Below are positions 12,541 to 24,720 of a stretch of 64,000 bases of DNA, one piece after another; positions within the stretch are counted from its first letter, which is position 1, and every line of letters starts with the position of its first letter. The notes under the pieces were generated by a model, which worked only from the letters and a program-made list of their open reading frames with translations, made no database searches and was not told the origin of the DNA. The stretch is from NCBI GenBank assembly GCA_008921705.1, contig VFFE01007917.1, forward strand, positions 184,344 to 248,343. Direction: 5' to 3'. The position numbers were made by a program, and so were the translations under genes. Origin of the DNA: Burhinus oedicnemus. Lineage: Eukaryota; Chordata; Aves; Charadriiformes; Burhinidae.

Positions 12541-12740
12541 ATCGAACAGGAAACGGCAGAGAACTATTTCTGCAATGTAAATGAGACTCTGCTACTTTCA
12601 TTTCATTATTGCCGGAGCCCCGTGCTGAGATGAAGTTTCCATCTGTGATTTTCAGGACAGGATATCAGCCATTTCAGACAGCATCCGTCGGAAACTAGAG
12701 AGACAAGTTACTCACAATTTTTTGTTTTATAGAAATATTT
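12541..12740. promoter_or_regulatory. Weak candidate regulatory block
   Basis: The stretch around 12570-12700 includes CTGCAATGTAAATGAG (octamer-like, one mismatch from ATGCAAAT), CATTTCATTATTGCCGG and CATCTGTGATTTTCAGGACAGGATATCAGCC. It reads like unique, constrained-looking sequence without repeats, but this impression is subjective and only alignment would establish it. Confidence 0.2.
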
Positions 12741-13458
12741 AAACTGTATTCAGTCTTCCCTCGGACAGAGCTTATGGCAGATAATTCAGTGCTTCGGGAA
12801 ACGGCCTCGCAGCAAACAAACAGCTTTACTCCCACCACCCCTTTTTTCAATTATTTTTTTTAAGAACAACTTGTAGAAAGTTACAATTTGAAAAGGACTA
12901 AATACTTTAAAAGATAGTTTTGACAAGGCCATGCTAAACATCGGTCCTTTATTACTCCTTTGAATATTCTCGACTTCAACAAGTTAACAGTTCGTGGTAT
13001 CGAACCTCAAGGTTTTGAACACAGGAAAACATTTTCAAATCTCTCACTGAAATTCAGGGACTCTTGGATTACCTGGGAAATTTTTTGTCCATATGGAAGA
13101 GACAGCACACCCAGTGAAATTATTTCAAACGCTTGTTGTTTCTTTTTTCACAACATTTTCACCGTCAGTCGCACAAATTTATCCGCAAAAAATGCTGAAG
13201 TCAATGATGATGCAATTAAGGCTTTGATTACATGATGACAGCAAATCGATTTTAAAGCAGATTATATCAACAGTTGGGCAAAAGGAGAGGCAGGCATTAT
13301 GGAAATCAGACCCTTTAATATCTTTAAGATTCCATAACCCCAGAGAGCGTCTTTAATTCACCCTCTTTTATTCCAGATGGTTCACAAAAAAAGCCCTACG
13401 TTATCACATTCTGGTAGCCCATGCTAACACGCTTCCTATGACATGATGTTAACGCGTG
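12741..13458. other. AT-rich unique sequence
   Basis: Nothing recognised as a gene, RNA or transposon. Short T-runs occur near 12840-12862. A 91-codon frame at 12960-13235 has no family resemblance. Confidence 0.55.
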
Positions 13459-13492
13459 TTAAAAAAAAAAAAAAAAATTAAAAAAAAAAAAA
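13459..13492. repeat. Poly-A tract interrupted by TT
   Basis: About 17 A (13461-13477), then TT, then about 13 A (13480-13492). No retroposon body with target-site duplication was recognised on either side, so it is treated as a simple repeat rather than an element tail. Confidence 0.85.
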
Positions 13493-13762
13493 TCCGAATT
13501 GCAACTATTTCCCCATTAAGGTGATACTTGCAACAACATACATTTTCAAAGAACCCCAGGACACAACGCATCACTTACTTCCACCGGACAGGCATGGCAA
13601 GTGCCTGGTGAAGGCAAGCACAGCTACACACAAGTATTTAAGAGCAGGATTTGGCTGCAGACTCCGCATGAAGGCAGGAATAGGGAACTATTGTGCTGCC
13701 TGTTTTCTCACAGCAGATCCCAACTAGCTTTGGCTATGGATCCGGCACCGCCAGCCAATTTC

Positions 13763-13816
13763 AAGGAGAAAAAAAAAAAAAAAGAAGAAAAAAAGAAAAA
13801 AAAAAAAAAAAAAGAG
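13763..13816. repeat. 54-nt pure purine tract (A-rich with scattered G)
   Basis: Every base from 13763 to 13816 is A or G: AAGGAG, then long A runs broken by GAAG and single G. It encodes the Lys-rich stretch in two overlapping chance frames, which is why those frames look 'basic'. It probably evolves by slippage. Confidence 0.9.
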
Positions 13817-16079
13817 CCTCCGACCCTTTCCTTTCTCTCCCTTTCTGTAATCTCTTGCAGGCACAACCGCTCCAGCAAGCAGCTCCCCTACCAGCCCAAT
13901 ATTTACACTAAACCACTAAAGGACTTTCTATTATAATGCTATCTCATTGATACAAGATTACTCCTGAACCACATCAAACCCTGCAACACTGTGAAAGGCA
14001 CAAACGCCGTCTCAAGAAAGAGGCGCAGAGTGGATTATTTTAGTCTCGTTATTTCAACAGCACTTTTTAGGTTTATGTAAAAAGTAATGCAATGCTACGG
14101 TAAGTGTTTCTCCCCTGGGGGCAACTGCGTGTCTATATGGATTAAATGTACATGCGTAAACACTTGCGATAGCTAATTATGTTCCTGAAAACACCCGATT
14201 CTTACCGTTTCTTAATCCTACAAAATAAAAACACTTCAAAAAATTTTTCAGACAATAATCAATTTTATCTAATGTCTTTGAAACTCTTCAGAGATTTTCA
14301 CCTGAGAATCAAAAAGTGTTAAAACTCCTGCCTCTTTTAACTCTCTTTTGTAAAACACGCATGGAGGTAAAAACCCCAACAGACCACAGCACTTGCCGTC
14401 TCCTCTGGTTGCAAAGAACATGAAAGAGTAACCAGACATTTTTATTCAAATGAAATTATACAAATTTTTTTACCTTTTTTTTTTTTCTTCAGCATGTAAA
14501 AACCCCACCCTATAATGAACACAAGCTTAAAGCAATCTCTTCCGACGGACCATTTTACTTATTCTACAATTTCTTACCCAAATTACACAGGTATAATTAT
14601 TTTGACACTGTAATGAAAAGAAAATGGGATTTGGGCACTGTGGGTTTATCTAATAACACTATTTCTTGCCAGACTTCACAGCACTGACAATCACAAAGAG
14701 CCCTGTCCATTCCAATAGGAAATATTTGATTTTACTGTAGGAACATTATTTATTTTCACCAACTTGCTATTATCAGAAAGGATATGATAGCTGAATAATA
14801 AAAATGAAATCAAGAAATTCTGGTGTTTCAAGGCTTTATTTTTTTCTGCTCTCACTTTTGACATTTTCTTCCCCTGGAGAGACAAGATAAAGTGCTGTCA
14901 TAAATGGGTGACTTTTCTTGTCAAATGACAGATTTGATTCTCCATGGCAACCACAAATCAAGGTGCTAGTCTGAATTAAAGCTTCTCTTAAAAGGCGTCT
15001 TTATGTTTATAAAATGAATTTAAATTAAATGGGTATTAGGTACAGTTTTTTACCTCCATTTATTTATTGACTAAGGAGCTCTGTACTGTGTGGAGCGTAT
15101 TTGCATTTTAAGGAAAGACAACATATTGTACTGGCAGATGCACAAACAAAGCAAGTTACAAGGTCATGCTACATATCCTAGTTTACAGTACTATGAATGG
15201 TATACAGATGGACAGCAAGCAGTTAAGAGGTACTTAAATACTGGAAAAAGCACAAAAATTACCTACAGAGTAACAGATGAAGGAAAGCTCTCCTCATTTC
15301 ATAACACTGCTTTCTTCCACACACGGTTAATAGAGAGTCATGTAATTGTCACAAACAGAATGCCAAAAGGGAAAAAAAATAAAAAAAAAAAATCAGATGC
15401 TTCATCCTGTGCCCTTACGCAATCTTACTACAGTGCATGATACACTCATACAAACGGTTGTTACCATGACTTTCAAATATCCGAATTTATCCCAGATTTC
15501 TAACTTCAACTGCTCTAAAAATTCACTTTCTTGAGGTCACAACACACCTGAATTTCTTTATTCGGAAGATGAGTCAGTGGAGCCTCCTAGTTCCACAATT
15601 AACCTACCTTATTACCTCTTTTTTCAAAAACCTGAAACCCAGAGAACCTAAATTGCACCGGAATACTCTCCTCATTCCGTTTCCCCAAAGAGATGGGAAA
15701 AATCTTTGCACAGAACACAAGATTACAATTTTTAACACAGAGGTAAAGTCAAATATATATTTTTAGACACGTTCACAAGGAAGTAAATACTTTCAGGAAT
15801 TCAGCTAGCATTGTAAAAAAAATCAAAATACTGCAGGTTTGTCAGCCGATTCTCTCGGTTACCGGAGTCAAGTGGCTCCGCATTCAGTGCCCTTGTAAGC
15901 TCTGCCAAATTTGATTTTAAGCTTCCTGAAGTTAAAGAAGGTTTATACAGTATTAACACGAGATCTTCTCACACATTTCTCCAGTTATTACACAGCCTTT
16001 TATCCAAAATTACAATTTTCAGCAGCGCAGGAAGGCTTCAGTTCAGCTTCACAGGCAGAGATGGACAGAGGATGTCTTT
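13817..16079. other. AT-rich unique sequence; partial X-box at 14942
   Basis: No gene or transposon was recognised. T-rich runs occur at 14466-14490. CCATGGCAAC at 14942-14951 matches ten of the fourteen positions of the palindromic RFX X-box (right half complete, left half degraded). A 116-codon frame (15090-15440) has a Lys-rich end created by an A-run and shows no domain. Confidence 0.5.
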
Positions 16080-16340
16080 ATCCCGCTGCCGGGCTTTCTG
16101 CTTCGCTTCACCGCTGCCGCCCGCTTTCTTCCAGGGAAGGTGCAATCAAAGGGTGCCGGCAACTTATAAACCTCTTTACACCCCGGCTCCGTGCAGGATT
16201 TGGCCCCTGCACTCGGCGGCTTGGGGACAGCCCCCGGCGTGCTGCTGCGGAGCGGCTCGGATGCAGCTATCGGGGTCCCCGCACGGCCGAGCACGCACCC
16301 GCTCCCCCCGAGCCACGGGCACCGGTGTGTAACCCAGAAA
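16080..16340. promoter_or_regulatory. CpG-island-like patch with internal TATA-like word
   Basis: Counting 16081-16320 (240 bp) gives about 92 C, 72 G and 24 CpG: roughly 68% G+C and observed/expected CpG near 0.87, clearly island-like against AT-rich flanks. A TTATAAA word lies at 16163-16169, with GC-rich sequence downstream, so a promoter on the plus strand is conceivable. A 166-codon plus-strand frame (15911-16411) crosses the patch but resembles nothing known. Alternatives are an orphan island over an enhancer or the first exon of an unannotated RNA. Confidence 0.45.
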
Positions 16341-18488
16341 CGTCCCCATCTCCTGTTGACAGCTTTTTGACCCAAATACCCCACCTTAAGAATTCGGGGA
16401 GGCGGGAATAACGATCAGGCCTCTCTGAATCGGTGCATAAACATTCGCTACGTAAAAATCAAAGGACACTTTGCTAATGTACTACCCTATAAGTAACAGC
16501 CTCATTAAAATAAGACTAATCCGTAACAGAAATGTACATTTTATGGGGTAAGCAGCTGAATTTCTTAGATTTTTATGGTGAGAAAAGAAAAAGAGAACGA
16601 GTCTACCTATTTCACTCATACTGTAACCTGAGCACAATGTTTATAAGTGCCCATCACAGCGCGATATAAATTAAGTCCCAAGAAAGAGTTTGAGAAAATA
16701 AAATATGGTTAACTTCAAACAACACCTTCAGCTCAACTCCTGAAAATCCTTGGCACTTCGCGCTACGCACTTCTGGACATACTTGAGGTTAAGAGGCAGC
16801 CTCCTCGAGGTCTAAATACTGCACTTTTAGAACAAATTCCCCAAATTACTACTATGCGTAGGGATAAGTGCACATGGAGAATACTCCCCCAGGCTGTTAC
16901 ACAAGCTGGATGTTACGTGGTAGATGCTGGGGGCATTTTCCGCTAACGCGAGGGGATGGAGAGTGAAGTCCCTACCTCGTGCTTACGTTTTCTCTCCATC
17001 AGCAGCATCAAGGTGCAGCAAACAGGTAGAGGATTAAGGTAATTCCCTGCGCCTCTGCAGAAAACAGGGCGGTTTTCCAGGCCTTTAGTGCCAGCTGACA
17101 GCACGGGTTTGCCGAACGAGCGGGCGAAGGAGAACTAAACACCGAAAGAAAAACTTGCCGCCGCTAAAATCGGTATTAAAATTGTATTTCAGAAATGGGT
17201 AGCCATGGAGCCTTGCGCCACAGTGCCGTTTGGGACAAGCTGCAGCCAAACTGGCAGCAGTTCTCCACTTCAGCTCCAAATATTCCAAGAGTAAATACGG
17301 CACGGGCAGAAAAACCCTGCAAGTGCACGGATTTGGGGCTCTTGACCTTTTTGGGGGGTGCTGGGGGGGGGGCGCTGAGGCTGCACCAAACCCTCCTGGG
17401 AGCACTGGGGTGCTTTCCAGTGCGGACTAACTCCAGACACAAACATGCATTTGTTGCAAAAGGGCTGCGAAAGGAGACAACCTGGTTTAAACGCAGTAGA
17501 AAAAGACCTTTTTTTTTTTCTTTTTTAAACTTTCTCTCCAAGGTCTCAGCTACTCGTTTAGTAGGAATACAGGACTTGATTAGCAAACGCCTGCAATTTA
17601 AACTGGGGTACGCTGATGCTGTTACGTGCTCCTTGTGCACTCAGTGAGCATTTCTGAGCTGGCTTTTGGCAAATACATTAAACCCTCTCCTTAATTGCTG
17701 CGAAGCAGCACAGCTCACCTTTTGTATTGTTTCTAATGCGTGCCATTTCGTTTTATTGAGCATGAGCTCAGTGTTGGCGATAGCCATAAATTTTACTACT
17801 TTAATAGTATATGTTATCTGACTTTCCCTAACACTGAGCCTTGGGATTTGAGACTGACCAGTCTTGACAGAGATGGATAGTTTTGCATAAGAGTTATGAA
17901 GGGAACAGCAAAGGCTTCAGTGATATTTTGAGCAGGAAAACTATGCAACGTACTTTAAAAAGTGAAAAGACAACCAGGAAAATCTTTGGTCGGTAATCAT
18001 AGTCAGGAAATGCCAGCAAATGTTTTGAGATGCCTAGCTGAAAATTTGAAAAATGTTAAAAGCCAGCTTTGCTACCTTTAGCAGTGAACTATAAAGCTAA
18101 TCACATATATTTTTGGGGTCCTTAACATGGACCAGATGGAACTACACCACATATAAATAAAAAACATTCTCTAGTTTGTGGGCTGGTTTGAATTTTATTT
18201 CATTGGATAAACCTGGAAGACAAAGTTACCAAGTAGGTTTTAGTCCGAGTAAACTGTGAAGCGATTAACAGGAGTTCAAAGATAGATTTTCATCCATCAG
18301 ATACCCTACTGCCTTCTGGATTTCATGTGAAAGTTAACGCCAGCGACAAAGGGACACCGCCAACTTGAGACCTCACCACGTCCAGACCAACTAGGGGGGA
18401 GCAAGTTCAGGTGCGGCACCTGCTCCGGAGCTCCCGGGTCTGTCTGCAGGGGGCTCCAGCTACACCCGACTGAATCCAGGTGGAAAAG
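16341..18488. other. Unique non-coding sequence
   Basis: No transposon or gene was recognised. A small perfect hairpin GCTGC-GAA-GCAGC lies near 17697. G-run GGGGGGTGCTGGGGGGGG at about 17351-17372 could fold as a two- or three-tetrad quadruplex. The part from 17690 to 18250 is AT-rich and repeat-free. Frames of up to 154 codons on both strands at 17.1-17.65 kb are mutually antisense and unsupported. Confidence 0.5.
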
Positions 18489-18511
18489 AAATAATAATAA
18501 TAATAATAAAA
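18489..18511. repeat. (AAT)n microsatellite
   Basis: Seven consecutive AAT/ATA units run into a short A-run. This is a perfect trinucleotide repeat, likely to be length-polymorphic. Confidence 0.9.
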
Positions 18512-19560
18512 AATCATTCTTCTCATCTGTTGTTTTGTTAGAAATAACACTAATTAATTTGGGGAAACTTGGTAACAAGGTATGGAAATAGTAGATGCAA
18601 ACCTGCAAGGTAAATAAACTACGGAGAATAATCTTGAATCTCTTTTTAAGTTACAAAATTATTTACTTGTTCTGATCTGAGCAAACATAAAAGAATACCT
18701 CTCCCAGGCTCCAGGCATTGTTACCATCAATTAACTAACAATTCCATAAACAATAAAAGTATTACAAAAACAGCAGCACATCCCCACCTACACATTAGCA
18801 CCAGTCAGCAAAAAACCCAACAAAAAACTACAAACAACACTTCCTACTCCTTGAATTCCCAAAGGAAACTCCACCCCAGCTGCCGCAATCAAAAATACGG
18901 ACTTAACAAAGTGTCTGCAAGGTTAAGTGGCAAGTTTAGGTATTACTTGTAACAGAAGTAAAACAATTTCAGACGCAAGAGTGAGTGTAAGCTGAGAACT
19001 CCTTGAATACAGACTTTTCCCCAAATGATGACTTCTTGCAGGGATTGCGTTCTCTGCTTCAGGATGCTGAAAGGTGAATGGCTCTAGATGAAAAAGGAAA
19101 AGGAGAAAAACCAAAAAAACCCAACCCCAGCCCCAGCAAGACCAAAGTTTCCTTGCCCAGGGTGCAGATGTTTTCAGGAAAGGGCTGCGCCGTCGCCGCT
19201 CCATCACACCTTGGAGGCGGAGGGACGGTGGGAAAAGGGGATTCCAGCCTGCTTCCTCCCCTCCTCTTCTCCCTCCCGCAAGTCCACACTTGCCTCTTCA
19301 CACTGGTTTCTCAACTGTGTTCTCAAGTTTCTATGGGTCAACACGGCACCGACTTGGCTCCCGTACAACACCTGTGAAATTCGGGGAGTCACGCAAACGT
19401 AGCTGAATACGCAACGTCTGCTTCTGATTCACTGTGAATAGGCAGAAGCCATTTTAGCCCGGATGGCGAACATCTTCATTCTTAACTTCGGAAAAGCATT
19501 CTTTTAAAAAAAAATAATCCCGACTTCTTACTGCCCCTCAGTTCTCCCCACAACGGTCCA
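18512..19560. other. Unique non-coding sequence
   Basis: Nothing recognised beyond A-rich simple sequence (AACCAAAAAACCCAACCCCAGCCCC near 19110). Several overlapping short frames on both strands at 18.9-19.4 kb lack any family signature. Confidence 0.55.
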
Positions 19561-19700
19561 AAGACGCCCAAGCACAGGCACATCCCTACCGCACGCGGAG
19601 CCTGCGCTGGAGTCGGGCAAGTCACCCTTACCGACTTGCGCTGGAGTCGGGCAAGCACTGCGCCGGGCCAACGCGGCCACCTGCAGAAACGCAGGCTGAC
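19540..19700. promoter_or_regulatory. Short CpG-rich patch with a 19-bp internal duplication
   Basis: In 19561-19680 (120 bp) I count about 45 C, 37 G and 13 CpG: about 68% G+C and observed/expected near 0.94, but the patch is under 200 bp. Inside it TGCGCTGGAGTCGGGCAAG occurs twice, at 19603-19621 and 19637-19655 (period 34), exactly repeated. It could be a minor regulatory site or a local GC spike. Confidence 0.35.
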
Positions 19701-20209
19701 AGAAATTCCGCAAACATACCGCGCATGTGGAAAACGGATGTTTTAAAGCACAGCGTCGCTGTTCCGCTGACAGCAAGCCGAGCCCCTACCTGCTACTCCT
19801 CCTGCTATCTTTCCTCCGCCAAAGCTAATAACTCTCCCCCCCTCCAAAAAAACAGCATTATGGAAAAAGTCAGCTGTCCCCTGGGAGTTCACGTGGTACA
19901 CTTGGAGAATAAATTCAGTCTTTAAAACTGTGAAATCCAAAAACTTTAAGTGCAAGTTTCAATGCAAAGTGAACTTTGAACCCTCCGAGATTTCTTTCTC
20001 AGATTAAGTGATCCAGATGAGGATCTCCTTCAACGCATACGCAATAATAAAGTAAAAAGTAATTACTATGGCAGAGGAAGGCGATTCGTCAAACGCATGT
20101 GTAGGAAATAATTATTTACCTTCAATAACAAGTGGTTTCTTCTCGGTTTCTATGCCATAAATGTAACTTTCCCCAAACAGCAACTTCTTAAAAGATGTTT
20201 GTCAACTTC
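19701..20209. other. Unique non-coding sequence
   Basis: No gene, RNA or transposon was recognised. The part from 19980 to 20110 is moderately AT-rich and repeat-free. Confidence 0.5.
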
Positions 20210-20440
20210 TGTCATTCACAGGTACACAACAAAGAAAAATCTCTATCCTTCTAATGAGATGCACAGCCAAGGACGGTTGTCAGCATCATAGCACTGCTGT
20301 TGTGACATGCATTTCATGTTATTCAATACATAACGGGAAAGCTGTTTAATCCAGCAGTCCAAGCAACGTCCAAATAAGCATTAATAATGCGGTGAATAAC
20401 TGATCATCACTAGATGGTTTGCAGCGCGATAAAGGTTTTT
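20210..20440. promoter_or_regulatory. Candidate regulatory block
   Basis: This repeat-free AT-leaning stretch carries the palindrome-like GCATTAATAATGC (about 20379-20391), GTGAATAACTGATCATCAC and GACATGCATTTCATG. Clustering of ATTA-type words suggests homeodomain input. Conservation is unknown and confidence is low. Confidence 0.25.
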
Positions 20441-21239
20441 CCCTCCCCCTTTGAAAAATACCCTCCTAGTTAGAAAACAAAGAGGCAGAAGTTAAGACTG
20501 TTGCCTGCTACCTCCTACAACGGGCACACATCTGCAAGTGCCAACCTGCTCGCTGCTGAGCCCGTCCTCGTGCGCCGTGGATTTCAGCGCTGCGTCAACA
20601 GATTGCAGCAGCACAGCAGGCGGAGCGGGGGGCTAAGGGAGAAGCAATTAACGTGGATCGCGTTCCCCATTTTTCAAGGTAGACGGCAAATTCTGTTTCA
20701 CAGACACGTACAAATGCGCGTACAAAACCCACTGCGTAATACAAAGACATCTGTGTTTACCAAAGTAATCATTATTGTTTAATGCGTATTTTTTACACCA
20801 TTTAACAAATAACTTTAGCTCTGATGAACATGGTGATTTTCATGATAGACTTCAAAGGAAAAAAGTTCTTAAGAAACGTGGAGCTGCTAACATGTGCTAA
20901 GTATCGAGACAAGCACCACAAATTAAGGGCACCGCTGTGATCTTGCGTGTTCTCACCCCATGCACAGTCCAACAGAGACTTGGTGGCTTGCATCAGAACC
21001 TGAAGTCATCCTTGCTCTGCTTTCTACACCAAACTCTGTGGACACACGCAATGACGGCAGGCAGTACCCCATCAAAAGCCACGAGCAACCACGGGAGTAA
21101 AACTCCACCGTTTCGGGACCAACTCTGCAGCCACCTGCAGTCCCAAAGGGCTTCCCAGAGCTCGGTGCAACGGACACACTTGCCTTCAGGACCAGCCCCA
21201 CCACCACCACAGCCATGGGGAGATTCCCATCACTACACC
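20441..21239. other. Unique sequence upstream of CR1
   Basis: The first 250 bp are moderately GC-rich with several CpGs (for example GCGCCGTGG and GCGGAGCGGGG near 20570-20625). No gene was recognised. The CR1 at 21240 may extend a few tens of bases further upstream in diverged form. Confidence 0.5.
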
Positions 21240-21690
21240 AGGGCAACAAAGCTGGTGAGGCGTCTGGAGCACAAGTCTTCTGAGGAGCACCTGAGGGAAC
21301 TGGGGTTGTTCAGCCTGGAGAAAAGGAGGCTGAGGGGAGACCTTCTCGCTCTCTACAACTACCTGAAAGGAGGTTGTAGAGAGGTAGGGGTTGGTCTCTT
21401 CTCCCAAGTAACAAGCAATAGCACATGAGGAAACAGCCTCAAGTTGCACCAGGAGAGGTTTAGGATGGATATTAGGAAAAATTTCTTCACTGAAAGGGTT
21501 ATCAAGCATTGGAACAGGCTGCCCAGGGAAGTGGTGGAGTCGCCATCCCTGGAGGTATTTAAGAGATGGGTAGACGTGGTGCTGAGGGACATGGTTTAGT
21601 GGTGGACTTGGCAGCGTTAGGTTGATGGTTGGACTCGATGATCTTAAAGGTCTCTTCCAACCTAGACGATTCTATGACTTTATGATTCTG
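21240..21690 (+). mobile_element. CR1 LINE 3' fragment, plus strand (longest copy)
   Basis: About 450 bp of CR1 3' sequence. It contains CTGGGGTTGTTCAGCCTGGA, GCTGAGGGGAGACC, CTCTACAACTACCTGAAAGG, AACAGGCTGCCCAGGGAAGT, CCATCCCTGGAGG and the tail GATGATCTTAAAGGTC...CCAACCTAGACGATTCTATG. It is 5'-truncated, so no reverse transcriptase domain is present. The wording (GTGGTGCTGAGGGACATGG, 'tggttggactcgatgatctt') places it with the copy at 25260, and it differs from the 7265/43435/54576 group. Divergence from the typical sequence looks modest. Confidence 0.96.
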
Positions 21691-22689
21691 CTCCTGCCTT
21701 GCCACTTCCAGCCATTTTCCCTGCCCCGCCACACCTCCCCATCCGCAGGCAGCGACGTGCCTGACCCTCGTGGGCTTCAAGGGGAGCTGCAGGCAGGCAG
21801 GCAGGGCTGAAACGTGAGGATGGAGGAGTTCGGAGGAGGAGTGAGACAAGTCGAGACCCCGCTACATGTTCAGTGATTATAAGATTAGTGTGTTTTTATT
21901 TAAAGTATTATCCGTTAACATCCCGTATTACAAAAGTAGCACAACAGTATCGACAGACTGTCAATATTAATAGGAGTGTCTAATGTTATATCAATACTAA
22001 TTTAATTTCTGTTATCTGCAGCCTGCAGGGCCTTTCTGAAGAAACAGAGGAACAAGAATGAGAAAGCCAAAGCAGTGACATAACAGGAAAACGAGCCATT
22101 CCTTCAGCTTCTCCATCATCCAGTGGCACCCTGCTGCTTAACACAGTTATCCTTGCGGCTTCTTTTAAGAAAAAACACCACCAACAAAACCCCCTTAGTT
22201 TTTTTCCAATATCGCCAGAACCTCTACACTCTTATTCTTTCTGACAAAAAAAAAAAAAAAAAATCTTTGCAGAACAGCATTTTTCCTAACTATGTACGCC
22301 CCAAATCCTTAAAATAAATTTGTCAGACAACAGCAATTACAGATTGGATTAATAATTCACCTCTACGACACACTGTTGATTCACAAAGCAGAATTTCTAG
22401 ACCCAATCTCAACAGACCTTAAGGGCCACGTGGAAAAAGCATGTTCTTCATTTTACATGCAAAATATATATTTTTAGGTTCTGATAGAGGTAAAACTTCT
22501 TGAAGAACTTGTATTTTAATGAGGTTCAAATAAATCTCCCTATGAGTACAGGGCAAGGACACACGTTGGTAACTCTGCCCAAGGTGGGGAGAAGCCCTCG
22601 TCCTTACGGGGAGATGCTCAGTACAAGCAGGATCCCAGCACCACCCCTGCGCTTCCCATCACTGCTAACGCACTTTAACAGAGAGGAAG
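21691..22689. other. Unique non-coding sequence with poly-A run
   Basis: The sequence is GC-richer up to 21850, then AT-rich. A 20-A run occurs at 22244-22263 with no recognisable retroposon attached. Nothing else recognised. Confidence 0.55.
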
Positions 22690-22870
22690 ACAGGTCCACA
22701 ATGACAAAATGTCAAAGTGAACAAAGTAATTGAGCTAATTATGTAAACATTCATTATTAATAATATTAAAATATCCTGGTTTGCATTTTCTTTTTGTGGC
22801 AGAATGAGTAGCATCTAAGGACTCAGAATTATCATCTAAGAACTGAGTAAAAGAGGAAAATGCCTAAAAT
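22690..22870. promoter_or_regulatory. Candidate enhancer: SOX/homeodomain/FOX-like cluster
   Basis: Within about 40 bp lie GAACAAAG (SOX-like, 22719-22726), GTAATTGAGCTAATTA (two homeodomain-like sites) and TGTAAACA (a forkhead consensus, about 22742-22749). TCATTATTAATAATATTAAAAT follows. Such a tight heterotypic cluster in repeat-free sequence is typical of developmental enhancers, although AT-rich DNA produces these words by chance fairly often. Confidence 0.35.
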
Positions 22871-24720
22871 GAAGAGACAGTATCAAAGAAGAATATTTCT
22901 CTTGCTTTAGCACATGAATGATCCCAACTGTACTCGCTACAAAGCATTAAGTGGGAATGCAGGGGAAAATATTCTTCTCCTTAAACACATTTCAAATAAG
23001 TGATTTATGGTTTTCAAACTGTGAAGGAGAGAAGTGGAAAAGAGGAAGGTATTGGGGTAGGAAATTGGCTTACCTCGTGATACTCCACGATGTGTGACCA
23101 GTTCCCACAAATGGGTGAATCCTCCTTCCCCCGTTAATGAAGCTGGAGGTTTGCCGGTCCCCCCTGCCCAGCCGGAGCTCCCCACTGCAGCCCACCCCAC
23201 CGCCAACCGTACCCTCACGACTTTACATCCCTGTGCCAAATTTCAAAGGGTTATGATACCCAAAGCTCTCTTCAAAATACCTCGAGGGGGTACAAAGCAC
23301 AGGGTGGCGACTCCAGAAACGCCAGCGACAGGCTGGGTGGGTGACAGACACCCCATGCTGGTCCACATGGCCATGGATGGTGGCACCCTCTAAACCCCAC
23401 ATTAGAACAAGACGAAGCAATGTTTAAAATGGAGGTGGGGGGCTAAAAAAAAAAAAATAAATCAACTTTCATATTGCAATTAAAATGCTGACTTCTCTCC
23501 CTTAGCATGTCTTTGCCCTTCCAACAAGTTCTCCTTGCCAGATTTACAGAAATTTCCACTCACATAAAATTCTACCTTCAAACAGATCTTTTCTGCTACC
23601 CGTGCCCGTTGCAGTCACACAGATTAACGGTAATTGGTGGTTGTGAAGAAGCCATGTCTGTCAGACTGTTTCCCAGAATGATAGAAAGAAGGAAGGAAGG
23701 CAAAAAACGATGGAAAACAGTCTGTGGCCTTTGAAAACCAGGGGACTGCGCTGCTGAACAAATCACTTCCAGGCAGTTGGGGATGGAGCCAGAAAAATCT
23801 CTTTGAAAGAAAAAAGAAGAACCCGCGAGGAAGCAACAAGCAAGCAATGCAAGGGGAAAAACTGTACCATAGGAAACTTAATCCAAGAGGAGTCCCATAA
23901 ATTGGAAAAGGATAAGAATAAAAATTAGGAGTTATTGGACAAGGATTAGCGTAAGAGGGGTAGTTTCCTACCAGGAAATAGGGATTGAACGGCTCGTGCA
24001 CCGCACAGCCAAGGACCCCAGAGGAGGCGGCAGGAAGAAATTACAAGACACGATGATGTAGGTTAGCCTGCAGACTAAGAAAGCAAATTAAAGACGAGCT
24101 TCTGGGTCTGAGCACCTACCAGGGCAGCCTGGGCCACCTTGAGGGATCTGCAGAAGAAAACAAACCTCTCCAGCCTGGCCATGAAGGTTTACCTTTCCAT
24201 TTTAAAGCTTCCAAACCTGGCTGTTGCGGTTTACACGCACAGCAACACCACCCTCGGAGGACACGTTCATTCCCGTCTGCAGGGCCTCACTCTACACCCC
24301 GCAAGCACAAACCACCGCGAGAAACGAGACGTGAACGACACAAACTGCGCAGCGCGGCCCAAGAAAGGGATCTGCCGTACAGGAATCCTTGGTGCCAGTT
24401 GTATCTTCCTCTTACCTCTCTCACCTCTTTCTGCTCACCGCCTCCCATGTCTACAACCGCCCCTTCTGCAGCGCTTCTCCCTCCTCAGCCTCTTCACAGA
24501 CTTCCAAGCCCCTTTTCTGCACGGGAGGCAGCGCTGACGGGAGGAGCAGCAGCCATAGCTCATAACTCGCCTAACAAACGCTAGCCAGAAGTGATTTGTA
24601 GGCATCAAGTAAATTATTATTTTTTGGGAGAGTGGAAAAGAAAAAGAGGGGCACGAGCTTAAGGTGTTGTTGATGAATGAAGATGAAAAGAAGGTTTTAG
24701 GGCGAGAAGTGTTTGTCTAG
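22871..24720. other. Unique non-coding sequence
   Basis: No gene or transposon was recognised. A 12-A run lies near 23445. The portion 24250-24560 is GC-richer with CpGs (AACCACCGCGAGAAACGAGACG) but too sparse for an island. Frames up to 132 codons are unsupported. Confidence 0.5.

Noticed and set aside
13459..13492. Possible poly-A tail of a processed pseudogene
   Set aside because: No upstream coding-like body, poly-A signal at proper distance or target-site duplication was seen.
13601..13936. Lys-rich 'basic protein' frames
   Set aside because: Produced by the 54-nt purine tract at 13763-13816.
14942..14951. RFX X-box
   Set aside because: Only the right half (CCATGGCAAC) is intact; too weak to call a site on its own.
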